Below, piece by piece: positions 51,883-61,600 of a stretch of 64,000 bases of DNA. Both the position numbers and the translations under genes were made by a program. The stretch comes from Porticoccus litoralis (lineage in GTDB: Bacteria; Pseudomonadota; Gammaproteobacteria; Pseudomonadales; Porticoccaceae): NCBI RefSeq assembly GCF_030676955.1, contig NZ_JAUUUU010000001.1, positions 1 to 64,000 of the forward strand, in the 5' to 3' direction. Below the pieces are notes generated by a model, which did no database searches, was not told the origin of the DNA, and saw only the letters and a program-made list of their open reading frames with translations. Numbering within the stretch: the first letter of the stretch is position 1; each line of letters starts with the position of its first letter.

Positions 51883-53100
51883 TCAGGAAGATTGTATGTG
51901 TTCCAGTATCGGGCCCACAGTAAAAAAGGAGCCAAACACCACTACCCTGTCACCTTCTCCAGCGTGCTGCAACGCCTTTTCAAACGCAGACAGCGGCGAA
52001 GAACAACAGTATACCTCGCCATTGGCAGCAGCTCCGGCATTGTACAACAATGCTTCTATGTTTCCCTCCGTGGCGGCTCGTAACTGTTCAGGGATGCTGC
52101 AGGGAAACCATGCTCTGACCAGTGGAATCATCGGCTGCAGTGTCCCAATAATATCCTTGTCGGCCATCATGCCAACCACAGCGAGCAGGCGCCCCTTCTG
52201 GGGCACTAATCGCTCAGCAAGCAACCCGGCAGCCTGAGGGTTGTGTGCCACATCGAGAATAACCGGCACCCCTGCAACACTTGCTTCCTGAAAACGGCCC
52301 GGGACCTGCACCAGGGACAAAGGCTGGGTGCTGATATCACTCGCCGGCAATCCGGTAATCATATGGGTGGCCTGCAGGGCACAGGCCACACTGTTGGCGG
52401 GCAAGCGATGATCGGGGACCGATTGAAATTGGCCGAGTGAAAAATCGCGGTCATTGACGAGAAGTGTCGCACCAATATCAGCGGCTGTGCGAACGATACC
52501 TTCAACCGGAAAGTCATCCCCACACAACAAGGGGCGTCCGGGTCGGGCAATGGCGGCCTTCTCTGCCCCTATCCTATCAAGGTCATCGCCCAGCCAGTCC
52601 TGATGGTCGAGAGCAATACTGGTCACAATCGCGATGCCGGCATCAACAATATTGACCGCATCAAGCCTGCCACCCAGCCCCACTTCAAGAATGGCCACAT
52701 CCAGCTCGGCTTCGGACATCAGTATCAGCGCCGCGAGAGTACCGAATTCAAAGTAGGTTAGGCTTGTGTCACCACGCGCCTCTTCTATACGCTGAAAAGC
52801 CTGACAGATTGCCTCATCCGAAGCCTGTTCACCTTGAATGACTATGCGTTCGTTGTAATCAATAAGGTGGGGAGAGGTGTAACAACCCACTCGATAGCCC
52901 TGATCCATCAACAGGGCCTGTAACGCAGCGACACAGGAGCCCTTGCCATTGGTACCGGTGATGGTCACGGTGTTTTTTGCAGGGGACAGACACTGTAAAT
53001 CACGGGCAACTCGCCCGACACGCGACAACCCAAGCTCTATTTCAGTGGGGTGTCGCTGTTGCAGCAAGCCCAGCCATTCACTCAGTGAACGAGGGAGCAT
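51883..53100 (-). CDS. folC: Folylpolyglutamate/dihydrofolate synthase
   Basis: 405 residues, Mur-ligase fold. ATP-binding GTNGKGSCVAALQ (about 49-61), folate loop SPHLIDYNERI, and LGGRLDAVNI (about 144-153). It adds glutamate to (dihydro)folate. It overlaps the accD 3' end by 23 bases and sits before dedD in the conserved order. Confidence 0.96.
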   Translation of the reverse strand: MLPRSLSEWLGLLQQRHPTEIELGLSRVGRVARDLQCLSPAKNTVTITGTNGKGSCVAALQALLMDQGYRVGCYTSPHLIDYNERIVIQGEQASDEAICQAFQRIEEARGDTSLTYFEFGTLAALILMSEAELDVAILEVGLGGRLDAVNIVDAGIAIVTSIALDHQDWLGDDLDRIGAEKAAIARPGRPLLCGDDFPVEGIVRTAADIGATLLVNDRDFSLGQFQSVPDHRLPANSVACALQATHMITGLPASDISTQPLSLVQVPGRFQEASVAGVPVILDVAHNPQAAGLLAERLVPQKGRLLAVVGMMADKDIIGTLQPMIPLVRAWFPCSIPEQLRAATEGNIEALLYNAGAAANGEVYCCSSPLSAFEKALQHAGEGDRVVVFGSFFTVGPILEHIQSS

Positions 53101-53977
53101 CTATGCTGACGGGTTCCGGGGTATTGGTAAATTTGGACAATAACGAGGCGATGGTATCGCGCATTTGCGGACGCGGAATAATCAGGTCGATGGCACCATG
53201 CTCCAATAGGAACTCGGCACGCTGAAACCCTTTTGGCAAGCGCTGGCGGATTGTCTGTTCGATAATATTAGGCCCGGCGAAACCGGCACGCGAACCAGGT
53301 TCGGCCGCATTAATGTCACCCAGTAAAGCAAGGCTGGCAGACACGCCACCATAAACGGGGTCAGTCATTACCGAGATGTAAGGTGTTCCCTGAGCTTTCA
53401 GCTTTTCGATGATGGCACTGGTTTTGGCCATTTGCATCAGAGAAATCAGCGCTTCCTGCATACGTGCACCACCGGTTGCAGAGAAACATACCAGCGGGGC
53501 ATTTTCCTCCAGGGCAACCTGAGCTGCGCGGGTAAAACGCTCACCCACCACGTACCCCATGGAGCCGCCATGGAAGGCGAATTCAAAGGCCACCGCAACA
53601 ACCGGCATCCCCTTGAGGGTCCCTTTCATGGCAACCAGCGCGTCGTCTTCACCAGTCGCTTTCTGGGCATCGGCGAGTCGATCCTTATACTTGCGGACAT
53701 CCTTGAACTTCAGACGATCAATGGGTTTTACCTCTGTTGCCAGCTCCTCGCGACCGTCTTCATCGAGAAAAAAGTCGAGACGGCGGCGGGCACCAATACG
53801 CAGATGGTGATCACACTTAGGGCAGACATCGAGGTTTTTTTCCAGCTCAGGGCGATAGAGTGGCGCACTGCACTTTGGACATTTTTTCCACAGCCCTTCA
53901 GGAACACTCTGGGTGCGATCTTTCTTCTGGGTTGCAGGTCCTTTCGGACGAATTTTTTCCAACCAGCTCATAGTCAA
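53078..53977 (-). CDS. accD: Acetyl-CoA carboxylase carboxyltransferase subunit beta
   Basis: 299 residues. The N-terminal four-Cys zinc ribbon (KCPKCSAPLY ... DVCPKCDHHLRI) is followed by the crotonase-like carboxyltransferase domain (FSATGGARMQEALISLMQMA; GGVSASLALLGD). It forms malonyl-CoA with AccA for fatty-acid synthesis. Follows trpA by 5 bases. Confidence 0.97.
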   Translation of the reverse strand: MTMSWLEKIRPKGPATQKKDRTQSVPEGLWKKCPKCSAPLYRPELEKNLDVCPKCDHHLRIGARRRLDFFLDEDGREELATEVKPIDRLKFKDVRKYKDRLADAQKATGEDDALVAMKGTLKGMPVVAVAFEFAFHGGSMGYVVGERFTRAAQVALEENAPLVCFSATGGARMQEALISLMQMAKTSAIIEKLKAQGTPYISVMTDPVYGGVSASLALLGDINAAEPGSRAGFAGPNIIEQTIRQRLPKGFQRAEFLLEHGAIDLIIPRPQMRDTIASLLSKFTNTPEPVSIDAPSFTE

Positions 53978-53982
53978 TTCCG

Positions 53983-54798
53983 TTAGTTATCCAGAGCCTG
54001 ACGCATCTCTGCAATCAACGCTGATACCCCTTTAGCATAAACTAACGGGTCAACTTCGCCAGACTCAGCAAGTTCAGCCATTCGGTTAACCAGCACACTG
54101 CCGACCACAGCTCCATCGGAGAGGTCCGCAACAGCACGTGCCGAAGCGCCGTCTTTGATGCCAAATCCTACACATACCGGCAGCTCAGTCAATGAACGGA
54201 TATGGTCGACGTGCTCCTGCACCGAAACCACATCCAGATGTCCGGCCCCCGTCACTCCTTTCAGTGACACATAATAGATAAACCCGCCCGCCATCGAGGT
54301 CACCATTTTCTGACGTTCGTGACTGCTGGTAGGTGCCAACAAAAAGATATTCTCAATACCGGCTTCACTGAGATGCTGATTGAACTCCTGAGCTTCTTCT
54401 GGCGGCAGGTCCACCGTCAGCACCCCGTCCACACCTGCATCAAGTGCAGCAGCGATAAAGGTTTCGTAGCCCATACGCTCAATGGGATTCGCATAGCCCA
54501 TCAGCAACACCGGGGTTTCTGTGTCAGTTTCGCGGAATTGTTTAACCTGGGCCAGCGCATCACGAAGGCTGCTGCCGTGGGCCAGGGCACGTTCGTGTGC
54601 CCTCTGAATTACCGGGCCTTCAGCATTGGGGTCAGAAAACGGCACGCCAAGCTCAATGATGTCCGCCCCGCTCTCCACCAGTGCATGCATTACCGGCAAC
54701 GTAACTCCTTTTGCCGGATCACCCGAAACCACATAGGGTACCAGTGCCTTGCGGCCCTGTTTTCTAAGACTCTCAAAGCGTTTACTTATTCTGTTCAC
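53983..54798 (-). CDS. trpA: Tryptophan synthase alpha chain
   Basis: 271 residues, a TIM barrel. The catalytic Glu lies in DIIELGVPFSDPNAEGPVIQ (about 45-64) and the catalytic Asp in the VDLPPEEA region. It cleaves indole-glycerol phosphate to indole, which is passed to TrpB. 38 bases after trpB, then accD. Confidence 0.97.
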   Translation of the reverse strand: MNRISKRFESLRKQGRKALVPYVVSGDPAKGVTLPVMHALVESGADIIELGVPFSDPNAEGPVIQRAHERALAHGSSLRDALAQVKQFRETDTETPVLLMGYANPIERMGYETFIAAALDAGVDGVLTVDLPPEEAQEFNQHLSEAGIENIFLLAPTSSHERQKMVTSMAGGFIYYVSLKGVTGAGHLDVVSVQEHVDHIRSLTELPVCVGFGIKDGASARAVADLSDGAVVGSVLVNRMAELAESGEVDPLVYAKGVSALIAEMRQALDN

Positions 54799-54836
54799 TC
54801 AGTTACTTCCAATAATTCTTGTGATTGCCGCGAGTA

Positions 54837-56054
54837 TCAAACCGTGATGCCATCGATTTCTGCCACGGTGAGGATATCCTTGTCACCGCGACCGGACAGG
54901 TTAACCACGATCATCTGGTCAGGATCCATCTGGCGGGCCAGCTTTTCTGCATAGGCCACGGCATGACTGGATTCCAGGGCAGGCATGATGCCCTCCACCT
55001 TGGTCAGGCGACGGAACGCATCCATGGCTTCATCGTCATCAATGGCAACGTAATTAACCCGGCCAATATCTTTTAGCCAGGCATGCTCTGGACCCACGCC
55101 AGGGTAATCCAACCCGGCGGAGATGGAATGGGTTTCAATAATCTGACCATTCTCATCTTCCATCAGATACGTACGGTTACCGTGTAGTACGCCCGGTATG
55201 CCATCATTTAACGGTGCAGCATGCTTACCTGTCGCCACGCCAAAGCCGCCCGCCTCGACGCCGTACATTCTGACCGACTCGTCCTCAAGGAAGGGGTGGA
55301 ACAGACCAATCGCATTGGAGCCGCCACCAACACAAGCCACCAGGGCATCGGGCAACTTCCCTGCCTGATCCAGCGACTGCTGACGCGCTTCCCGACCGAT
55401 GACGGACTGGAAGTTACGAACCAGTTCGGGGTATGGATGAGGGCCCGCACAGGTGCCAATAATGTAGAAGGTGTTGTCCACATTGGTTACCCAATCGCGC
55501 ATGGCCTCGTTCATCGCATCTTTCAGCGTTTTTGAACCGGATGTCACGGGAATAACCGTCGCACCCAGCAGCTTCATACGGTAAACGTTCAGGGACTGGC
55601 GGTGAACATCCTCTTCGCCCATAAAAACGTGGCACTCAAGGCCCAGCCGAGCCGCAACAGTTGCCGTGGCAACTCCGTGCTGGCCGGCACCAGTTTCCGC
55701 GATCACACGTTTTTTTCCTGTGTGCTTGGCCAACAGCGCCTGACCAATGGTGTTATTTATCTTGTGGGCTCCAGTGTGATTTAGATCTTCTCGCTTCAGG
55801 TACAGCTGCGCCCCACCCGTCTCACGGGTCCAGCGTTCAGCGAGATACAGAGGTGAGGGCCTGCCAACATAGTGCGCCAAATCGTAATCAAACTGCGCTT
55901 GGAACTCGGGGTCATCCTTGAGGTTGCGATAAATTTTTTCCAGCTCATCCAGAGCATAAATCAGCGTCTCGGAGACAAAACGCCCACCATAGGGGCCAAA
56001 GTGCCCCCGGGCGTCTGGCATATGATTAAAATCCACTTTGATTTTCTCGTTCAC
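54837..56054 (-). CDS. trpB: Tryptophan synthase beta chain
   Basis: 405 residues, a PLP enzyme. The PLP Lys lies in REDLNHTGAHKINN (about 87-100) and the phosphate loop in CVGGGSNAIGLF (about 237-248). It joins indole and serine to form tryptophan. Follows trpF by 15 bases. Confidence 0.98.
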   Translation of the reverse strand: MNEKIKVDFNHMPDARGHFGPYGGRFVSETLIYALDELEKIYRNLKDDPEFQAQFDYDLAHYVGRPSPLYLAERWTRETGGAQLYLKREDLNHTGAHKINNTIGQALLAKHTGKKRVIAETGAGQHGVATATVAARLGLECHVFMGEEDVHRQSLNVYRMKLLGATVIPVTSGSKTLKDAMNEAMRDWVTNVDNTFYIIGTCAGPHPYPELVRNFQSVIGREARQQSLDQAGKLPDALVACVGGGSNAIGLFHPFLEDESVRMYGVEAGGFGVATGKHAAPLNDGIPGVLHGNRTYLMEDENGQIIETHSISAGLDYPGVGPEHAWLKDIGRVNYVAIDDDEAMDAFRRLTKVEGIMPALESSHAVAYAEKLARQMDPDQMIVVNLSGRGDKDILTVAEIDGITV

Positions 56055-56069
56055 TGGGCTCTCCCAAAC

Positions 56070-56690
56070 TCACCCGGCATTAGCCCGGGCAATAAACTGT
56101 TGAATACGTTGTGAGGATTTCACCCCAGGTGCATCTTCCACACCTCCGCTGACATCCACACCATAAGGGTTAACCTGCGCCACGGCATCAGCAACATTCT
56201 CCGGTCCCAGGCCGCCAGCCAGAATCAGTGGAAAGTGCACCGTTTTGGGCAACCTTTGCCATTCAAAACGTTCACCGGTACCGCCATATTTATCTTTGTG
56301 CCAGGCATCTACCAGAAAGCCGCACGCACCGGGAAAACTAGCCACGATTGCCGGCAAGTCAATTCCCGGCGCCATGCGGATTGCCTTGATATAAGGCCTG
56401 CCAAACTGGCGGCAATAGGCATCATCCTCATCCCCGTGAAACTGCAACAATTGCAGGTCAACAGCACGTATCGCCCTATCAACCTCTTCAGCCGCAGCAT
56501 TGACAAATAGACCCACCGTCGTCACAAACGGACCCACTGCGCTGGCAATCAACGCCGCTCTTGTATAGTCCACAAAACGGGGGCTTTTTGAATAGAACAC
56601 CAGGCCAATGGCATCAGCACCGGCCTCTGCAGCTACAATGGCATCCTCATGCCTTGTAATACCGCAGATTTTTACGCGTGTTCGTTTCAC
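56070..56690 (-). CDS. trpF: Phosphoribosylanthranilate isomerase
   Basis: 206 residues from the GTG at 56690 (GGAAG 5 bases upstream), giving the family start VKRTRVKICGITR; an ATG at 56726 would add 12 residues. TIM barrel with the catalytic Cys in KICGIT (about 9) and an Asp in the FLVDAWHKDKYGGTG loop. Third tryptophan enzyme in the trpFBA cluster. Confidence 0.94.
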   Translation of the reverse strand: MKRTRVKICGITRHEDAIVAAEAGADAIGLVFYSKSPRFVDYTRAALIASAVGPFVTTVGLFVNAAAEEVDRAIRAVDLQLLQFHGDEDDAYCRQFGRPYIKAIRMAPGIDLPAIVASFPGACGFLVDAWHKDKYGGTGERFEWQRLPKTVHFPLILAGGLGPENVADAVAQVNPYGVDVSGGVEDAPGVKSSQRIQQFIARANAG

Positions 56691-56758
56691 AGCAGCTTCC
56701 AGTAGCGAGGGTGCGGATTGTAGCAAAAAGGGGTCATTCCGCCTATTGCCTTACCCGC

Positions 56759-57622
56759 CTATTCTTGATTGATAAACTGAGGCCCAGGCTTAAATACTGG
56801 TACGTCAAATTCATCTGGATAGTTCACACCAACCAGATATAAACCATTGGGAGCGGCTGTTGGTGGTGCCTCGGTGCGATCGCAGAGAGCCAATAGCTCT
56901 CCAGGCCATGTATATGCGTAATCGCCTCTCCCTACACAAAGTAGTGCCCCAACAATATTTCTGACCATGTGATGTAGAAAAGCGTTTGCCGTAATTTCCA
57001 GAATAACCAGGTCACCTTGACGCCAGACCTTTGCGGCGTGGACATTCCGGTTTGGCGTATTGGACTGGCAACCCGCGGCCCTGAATGAGCTGAAGTCTCG
57101 CTCACCCAGTAAGAGTTGGGCTGCACGATGCATCTGCACTTCATCGAGTGGTCGCTTTTCCCAAGTCAACCAGTGGTAAAAAAGCGCTGAACGCTGTGGT
57201 TGGTTAACAATCAGGTAGCGATAGGTTCTGGCTCTGGCTGCAAAGCGGGCGTGGAACAGTGGAGATCTCTCCTCTGCCCAGTGCAAACGAATACCAAACG
57301 GAAGATTGGCATTGACGCCCAACACCCAGTTTCTTGGATTACGATCAGCCCGGGTATCAAAATGAATCACTTGGTTAGTCGCGTGCACACCCGTATCTGT
57401 TCGGCCGGCGCAAGCCACAGTGATACGTTCGTTGGCCACCTGGGTCAACGCCGCCTCAACATGAAACTGAACACTGGGACTATGGGTCTGACGTTGCCAG
57501 CCACAAAAAGCGCTGCCGTCGTATTCGACGGCAGCAGCGATGCGTTTTACACCTTCTGGAAGTACTTCACCCTCAGGCACCAGGCCGTTGGGCAAATACT
57601 CCCAGGGTTTCCCCTGGGTCAT
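56759..57622 (-). CDS. truA: tRNA pseudouridine(38-40) synthase
   Basis: 287 residues. The nucleophile Asp lies in AGRTDTGVHA (about 73-82), with the start motif VEYDGSAFCGWQRQ. It isomerises uridines 38-40 in the tRNA anticodon arm. Starts 5 bases after the fimV stop. Confidence 0.96.
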   Translation of the reverse strand: MTQGKPWEYLPNGLVPEGEVLPEGVKRIAAAVEYDGSAFCGWQRQTHSPSVQFHVEAALTQVANERITVACAGRTDTGVHATNQVIHFDTRADRNPRNWVLGVNANLPFGIRLHWAEERSPLFHARFAARARTYRYLIVNQPQRSALFYHWLTWEKRPLDEVQMHRAAQLLLGERDFSSFRAAGCQSNTPNRNVHAAKVWRQGDLVILEITANAFLHHMVRNIVGALLCVGRGDYAYTWPGELLALCDRTEAPPTAAPNGLYLVGVNYPDEFDVPVFKPGPQFINQE

Positions 57623-57627
57623 AATTG

Positions 57628-60192
57628 TCAGGTCACTGTTTCAAGCAGATTGCGAGCCTTTTGTATCTGCTCATCAGTACCCTCTGCAATCACTTCATTT
57701 AGCAGATCACGAGCGTTTTCAGGGTCACCCATGTCCATATAAGTCTCTGCCAGAACCAGCTTGGTGTCGCACTCATCTTCGTCACCAAACGCTTTGAGCT
57801 CATCATCCAGACTCTGGGCGTTCTCCTCATCATCAGCGCCAGATAAAATAGAATCTTCCAGCTCTTCGAGTGTTTGTTCTTCCAGTACATCTGGTGCTAC
57901 AAAGCTTTCTTCAGCTGCAACCACAGGCGCTTCGGGTTCAGCTTCCACTTCACCCAAATCGACATCAAGCATCTCCTCGTCGATTTCAGTGGACAGTGAA
58001 TCCAGGTCGACGTCTTCCAGATCAAGGTCGAGATCAAAGTCCGAATCTGCGGTTTCTTCAAGCGCTTCGGGGGCTTCCTCGAGGATCTCTTCACGGCTTT
58101 CTTCGAGTGTTTCTGCTCCGAGGTCAAATTCTTCCGGCATCTCCAGTTTAGGTTCTTCTCCCGACGCTACGGCTGGCTCAGCTTCTGCCGCTGGCTCTTC
58201 CAGAGCTTCAGGGATGGAATCCGGTGACACATCGCCCAGATCGAAGTCCAGGGATGGCTCTACAAAATCACTCTCTTCTTCCTGAACGGCAGAAAGTTCA
58301 GCCACTTCGGGGGATTCGGAAACGTTCTCGGGTTCTTCAAAGCTTGTTTCGGGGATCAACTCAGCCCTTAAAGCTACCGCCTTGGCTTCAGCCTCAGGGT
58401 CATTCAGTGCCAGCAACTGCTGGTACTGTTCAGCAAAGGCATCAGGATCATTAGCATTGACGTGGACTTCCAGCAATTTCAAGCGCAAGGCCGTGTCCTG
58501 TGGATCCTGCTCAATGGCACCCTTGAGAATATTCTCTGCCTGGGTGTAATTGCCTAGTGACATGTAGATGTCGGCTTCACCTTTGGGATCGACGCCTTCG
58601 CCATCCTCCAGCCACAGCTCATCGAGTTCTTCAATGTCTTCCAGATCCTGCAGACCTTCTTCATCAAGGTCTTCAGCTAACTCTGCAATGTACTCTTTAT
58701 CGCTATCGCTGAGCTGCGTCTCATCATCTATTTCTTCCGCAACCAACGGCTCGTCTTTATTAGCCAGCGTTTGCAGGGATAGCTCGTCAGTAGTTTCGTC
58801 GTCCGACTTACGGTTTCTGAACAACATCAACACAGCTAGCAGCAACGCTAATAGAGCAATCGCGGGATAGAGCAGGTAGTCCATCCACGCAGAAATATCG
58901 AAGCCTTTATCCTGTTTTGCTGGTTTGCTCTTCTCAGCTTCTGCAGCAACCTCTTCACTGGAAGCAGTATCAGCTTTTGCCGCAACAGCAGATGCAGGTG
59001 TTTCTTCTTCGGTAGCTTCAGAAGCGGTGGCCTGCTCGGCTGTGTCACTCTCGGGCTCTATCCCATCAGGCTCAACCAGCGTTGCCACCTGACTTGCCCG
59101 CATGGAATCGTCCTGAATTTCCAGCAGGCGCTCATTGGTGGAAAGCTGCTCTTCGAGCATGGCAATGCGTTCTCTCAGCTCCGCATTTTCACGAGTCGCT
59201 CTATCAAGCTCTTCACGAGCAACGTCCAGATCAGCTCCTGCACCAACAGAGGTGCCTTCCGAGCCATCCTCCGCATCTTCTCCGGCACTTGCGGCAGATA
59301 ATGCTTCGTCTGCACCCAAGGCAGCCAGTTTCAGGCGTCCTTCACCGGAGGTTTCGTCTACATCTCTGCTCTGAGTAGAAGGGGTTGCGTCCAGCACCGG
59401 TGCCTGTGTAGCTTCAGCTGCAGATTCAACAGTCGCTAGCTCAGTAGCGCTGTCTGCTGCGGATAACGCCTGAATATCACTGCCTTCAGGAAGGCGAAGT
59501 ACTGCGCCTTTTTTCAGCAGATTGATATTGCCACCGATAAACGCATCGGGATTTGCTTGTTTGATTGCAGCCATGGTTTGCGACATGGTCGCACCCTGAG
59601 GCCGGATTTTTGAGGCTATAGCCCATACCGTGTCGCCACTGGCAACCTGGTATTCATCGTCACTAATGGCCAGTGCCGGGGAGGCCGTCGCACTAGCAGG
59701 TACCGGGGTACTGGGCCCGGCAGGTGATGTTGCCGTAGGCTGCGCGCCTGAGCTCGCAGCCTCAATCTTTTTTGCTACAGGCTTCTCCGTCGCGTATAGC
59801 GGCATATCCAGTAACAGTGTGTACTCTCGCAACAAGCGTCCTGCCGGCCAATCCAGCTCCACCAGGAAGTCCAGATAGGGCTCACGGATAGGCCTTTTTG
59901 ATGACACCTGAATGACCGGGTTGCCCTTGTCAGAGATATTGACCTCAAAACGCAAATCAGTCAGAAGGAAAAGTCGTTCAACACCGGCAGAGTCAAAGTC
60001 CGTCTGTGAGCCGAGACCTGCAAGCATTTCCAGTTCGGTCAACTCACCGATATTGAGAAGCTCAATTTCTGCATCCAGCGGCTCATTGAGGGCGGAGTTA
60101 AGGGTAATTTCTCCCAACCCCACTGCGAACGCATGATTGGTGATAACCGCACCGAGAAATCCGGCAGCCAAGGTCAAGTGACGAAACTTCAT
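57628..60192 (-). CDS. fimV: FimV-like polar assembly protein
   Basis: 854 residues. A signal peptide ending AFA-VGLGEI, an N-terminal periplasmic domain (about 25-135), a LysM peptidoglycan-binding domain (YQVASGDTVWAIASKI, about 183-235) and a coiled coil (about 325-355). One membrane helix follows (LLYPAIALLALLLAVLMLF), then a very acidic cytoplasmic region and a C-terminal FimV/TPR-like domain (KLVLAETYMDMGDPENARDL). FimV organises type IV pili and pole components in Pseudomonas. The extreme Glu/Asp content produces Ser-rich open frames on the other strand. Confidence 0.94.
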   Translation of the reverse strand: MKFRHLTLAAGFLGAVITNHAFAVGLGEITLNSALNEPLDAEIELLNIGELTELEMLAGLGSQTDFDSAGVERLFLLTDLRFEVNISDKGNPVIQVSSKRPIREPYLDFLVELDWPAGRLLREYTLLLDMPLYATEKPVAKKIEAASSGAQPTATSPAGPSTPVPASATASPALAISDDEYQVASGDTVWAIASKIRPQGATMSQTMAAIKQANPDAFIGGNINLLKKGAVLRLPEGSDIQALSAADSATELATVESAAEATQAPVLDATPSTQSRDVDETSGEGRLKLAALGADEALSAASAGEDAEDGSEGTSVGAGADLDVAREELDRATRENAELRERIAMLEEQLSTNERLLEIQDDSMRASQVATLVEPDGIEPESDTAEQATASEATEEETPASAVAAKADTASSEEVAAEAEKSKPAKQDKGFDISAWMDYLLYPAIALLALLLAVLMLFRNRKSDDETTDELSLQTLANKDEPLVAEEIDDETQLSDSDKEYIAELAEDLDEEGLQDLEDIEELDELWLEDGEGVDPKGEADIYMSLGNYTQAENILKGAIEQDPQDTALRLKLLEVHVNANDPDAFAEQYQQLLALNDPEAEAKAVALRAELIPETSFEEPENVSESPEVAELSAVQEEESDFVEPSLDFDLGDVSPDSIPEALEEPAAEAEPAVASGEEPKLEMPEEFDLGAETLEESREEILEEAPEALEETADSDFDLDLDLEDVDLDSLSTEIDEEMLDVDLGEVEAEPEAPVVAAEESFVAPDVLEEQTLEELEDSILSGADDEENAQSLDDELKAFGDEDECDTKLVLAETYMDMGDPENARDLLNEVIAEGTDEQIQKARNLLETVT

Positions 60193-60379
60193 ACGATATT
60201 CCCTGTTTTGCTGTGAACTAATGACCTGCAGTCAGCATCATCGCCACACAAAAAACCATTTACATGATCTGAGGTTGTTGCTGCAAGTATTTATGAGTCA
60301 ACAGAATTGTTCAACCGCTAGTATCGTTAAAAACAAACAAAATGACCGGACCTTCATAAGGATTTATGACCAGTCGCAC

Positions 60380-60419
60380 AAAAATGCCACGACTACGCAT
60401 AACGTGAAGTGGCATTTTT
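60380..60419 (-). terminator. Bidirectional terminator between asd and fimV
   Basis: AAAAATGCCAC and GTGGCATTTTT form an 11-bp perfect stem with an 18-base loop, so the hairpin is flanked by a T-run on either strand. It would end the leu-asd transcript. The rest of the 244-bp gap (60193-60379) should hold the fimV promoter; no clear boxes were fixed. Confidence 0.75.
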
Positions 60420-60436
60420 GATGGAAATCGGGCCCG

Positions 60437-61552
60437 CTAGCTTTCCAGGAGTATTCTCAGCATCCGCCGCAAAGGTTCCGCCGCACCCCACAGCAGTTGA
60501 TCACCCACGGTGAAAGCAGACAGATATTGATTTCCCATGTTCATCTTGCGCAAGCGACCTATCGGCACATGCAGATGACCGGTCACTGCCGCGGGGGTCA
60601 ACTCCTTGAGGGTAACGGCGCGGTCATTGGGAACCACCCTTACCCAGTCGTTGGACTCAGCAAGCATGCACTCGATTTCATCCAGGGGAACATCCTGCGT
60701 CAGTTTGACGGTCAACGCCTGGCTGTGACAGCGCATGGCGCCAATGCGCACACAGATACCGTCCACGGGAATCAGCGTATCACCGCTTCGACCAAGGATC
60801 TTGTTGGTCTCGGCCTGCCCTTTCCATTCTTCCTTGCTCTGGCCGCTTTCCAGCTGCACATCAATCCAGGGCAAGAGGCTGCCACCCAAGGGCGCGCCAA
60901 AGTTCTCGGTGGGGAAACTGTCACCACGCATGGCTGCAACCACCTTGCGATCGATGTCCAGTATCGCAGAGGCGGGGTCGGCCAATTCGGCAGCCACGGA
61001 TTTTTCAATAGCTCCCATCTGGGCAATCAGTTCGCGCATATTCTGTGCACCCGCACCCGATGCCGCCTGATAGGTCATAGCGGAGGTCCACTCCACCAAC
61101 CCCTTATTAAAAAGGCCGCCCATGGCCATCAACATCAGGCTGACCGTGCAGTTACCGCCGATATAATTTTTAACCCCGCTGGCTATGCCATCTTTGATGA
61201 CATTGAGATTCACCGGGTCGAGCACGATCAGAGCATCATCGGCCATACGCAAAGCCGAAGCCGCATCTATCCAGTAGCCATCCCAGCCAGAGTTTCTCAA
61301 TTCCGGGTAAACCGCCTTGGTGTAGTCGCCACCCTGACAAGTAACAATAATGTCCATTTGAGACAGAGATGCGATATCCCTGGCATCCAGCAACGGCGGA
61401 ACTTCAACACCCACATCCGGGCCTGGCTGCCCCATCTGCGAGGTAGTGAAAAAGATGGGCTCGATATCTGCAAAGTCCTTTTCCTGCTGCATGCGCTCCA
61501 TCAAGACAGAGCCAACCATACCGCGCCAACCGACAAAACCTACTTTTTTCAT
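60437..61552 (-). CDS. asd: Aspartate-semialdehyde dehydrogenase
   Basis: 371 residues. NADP-binding start VGFVGWRGMVGSVLMERM, the catalytic Cys in GGNCTVSLML (about 136) and the His/Arg region CVRIGAMRCHSQALTVKL. It makes aspartate semialdehyde for Lys, Met and Thr. The GWRGMVGS start and length are those of the gammaproteobacterial enzyme. 48 bases after leuB. Confidence 0.97.
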   Translation of the reverse strand: MKKVGFVGWRGMVGSVLMERMQQEKDFADIEPIFFTTSQMGQPGPDVGVEVPPLLDARDIASLSQMDIIVTCQGGDYTKAVYPELRNSGWDGYWIDAASALRMADDALIVLDPVNLNVIKDGIASGVKNYIGGNCTVSLMLMAMGGLFNKGLVEWTSAMTYQAASGAGAQNMRELIAQMGAIEKSVAAELADPASAILDIDRKVVAAMRGDSFPTENFGAPLGGSLLPWIDVQLESGQSKEEWKGQAETNKILGRSGDTLIPVDGICVRIGAMRCHSQALTVKLTQDVPLDEIECMLAESNDWVRVVPNDRAVTLKELTPAAVTGHLHVPIGRLRKMNMGNQYLSAFTVGDQLLWGAAEPLRRMLRILLES

Positions 61553-61600
61553 GAAATTTGACCTATTAAAAACCTGTTTAAAGACTATCTTGTATTGCGA

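Noticed and set aside
57761..58285. A Ser-rich frame opposite fimV
   Set aside because: The long Ser runs are the complement of Glu/Asp codons (GAA, GAG, GAT) in FimV.
60497..61561. A 354-residue open frame opposite asd
   Set aside because: It mirrors asd codons on the other strand and has no family-like motifs; the asd protein is unambiguous.
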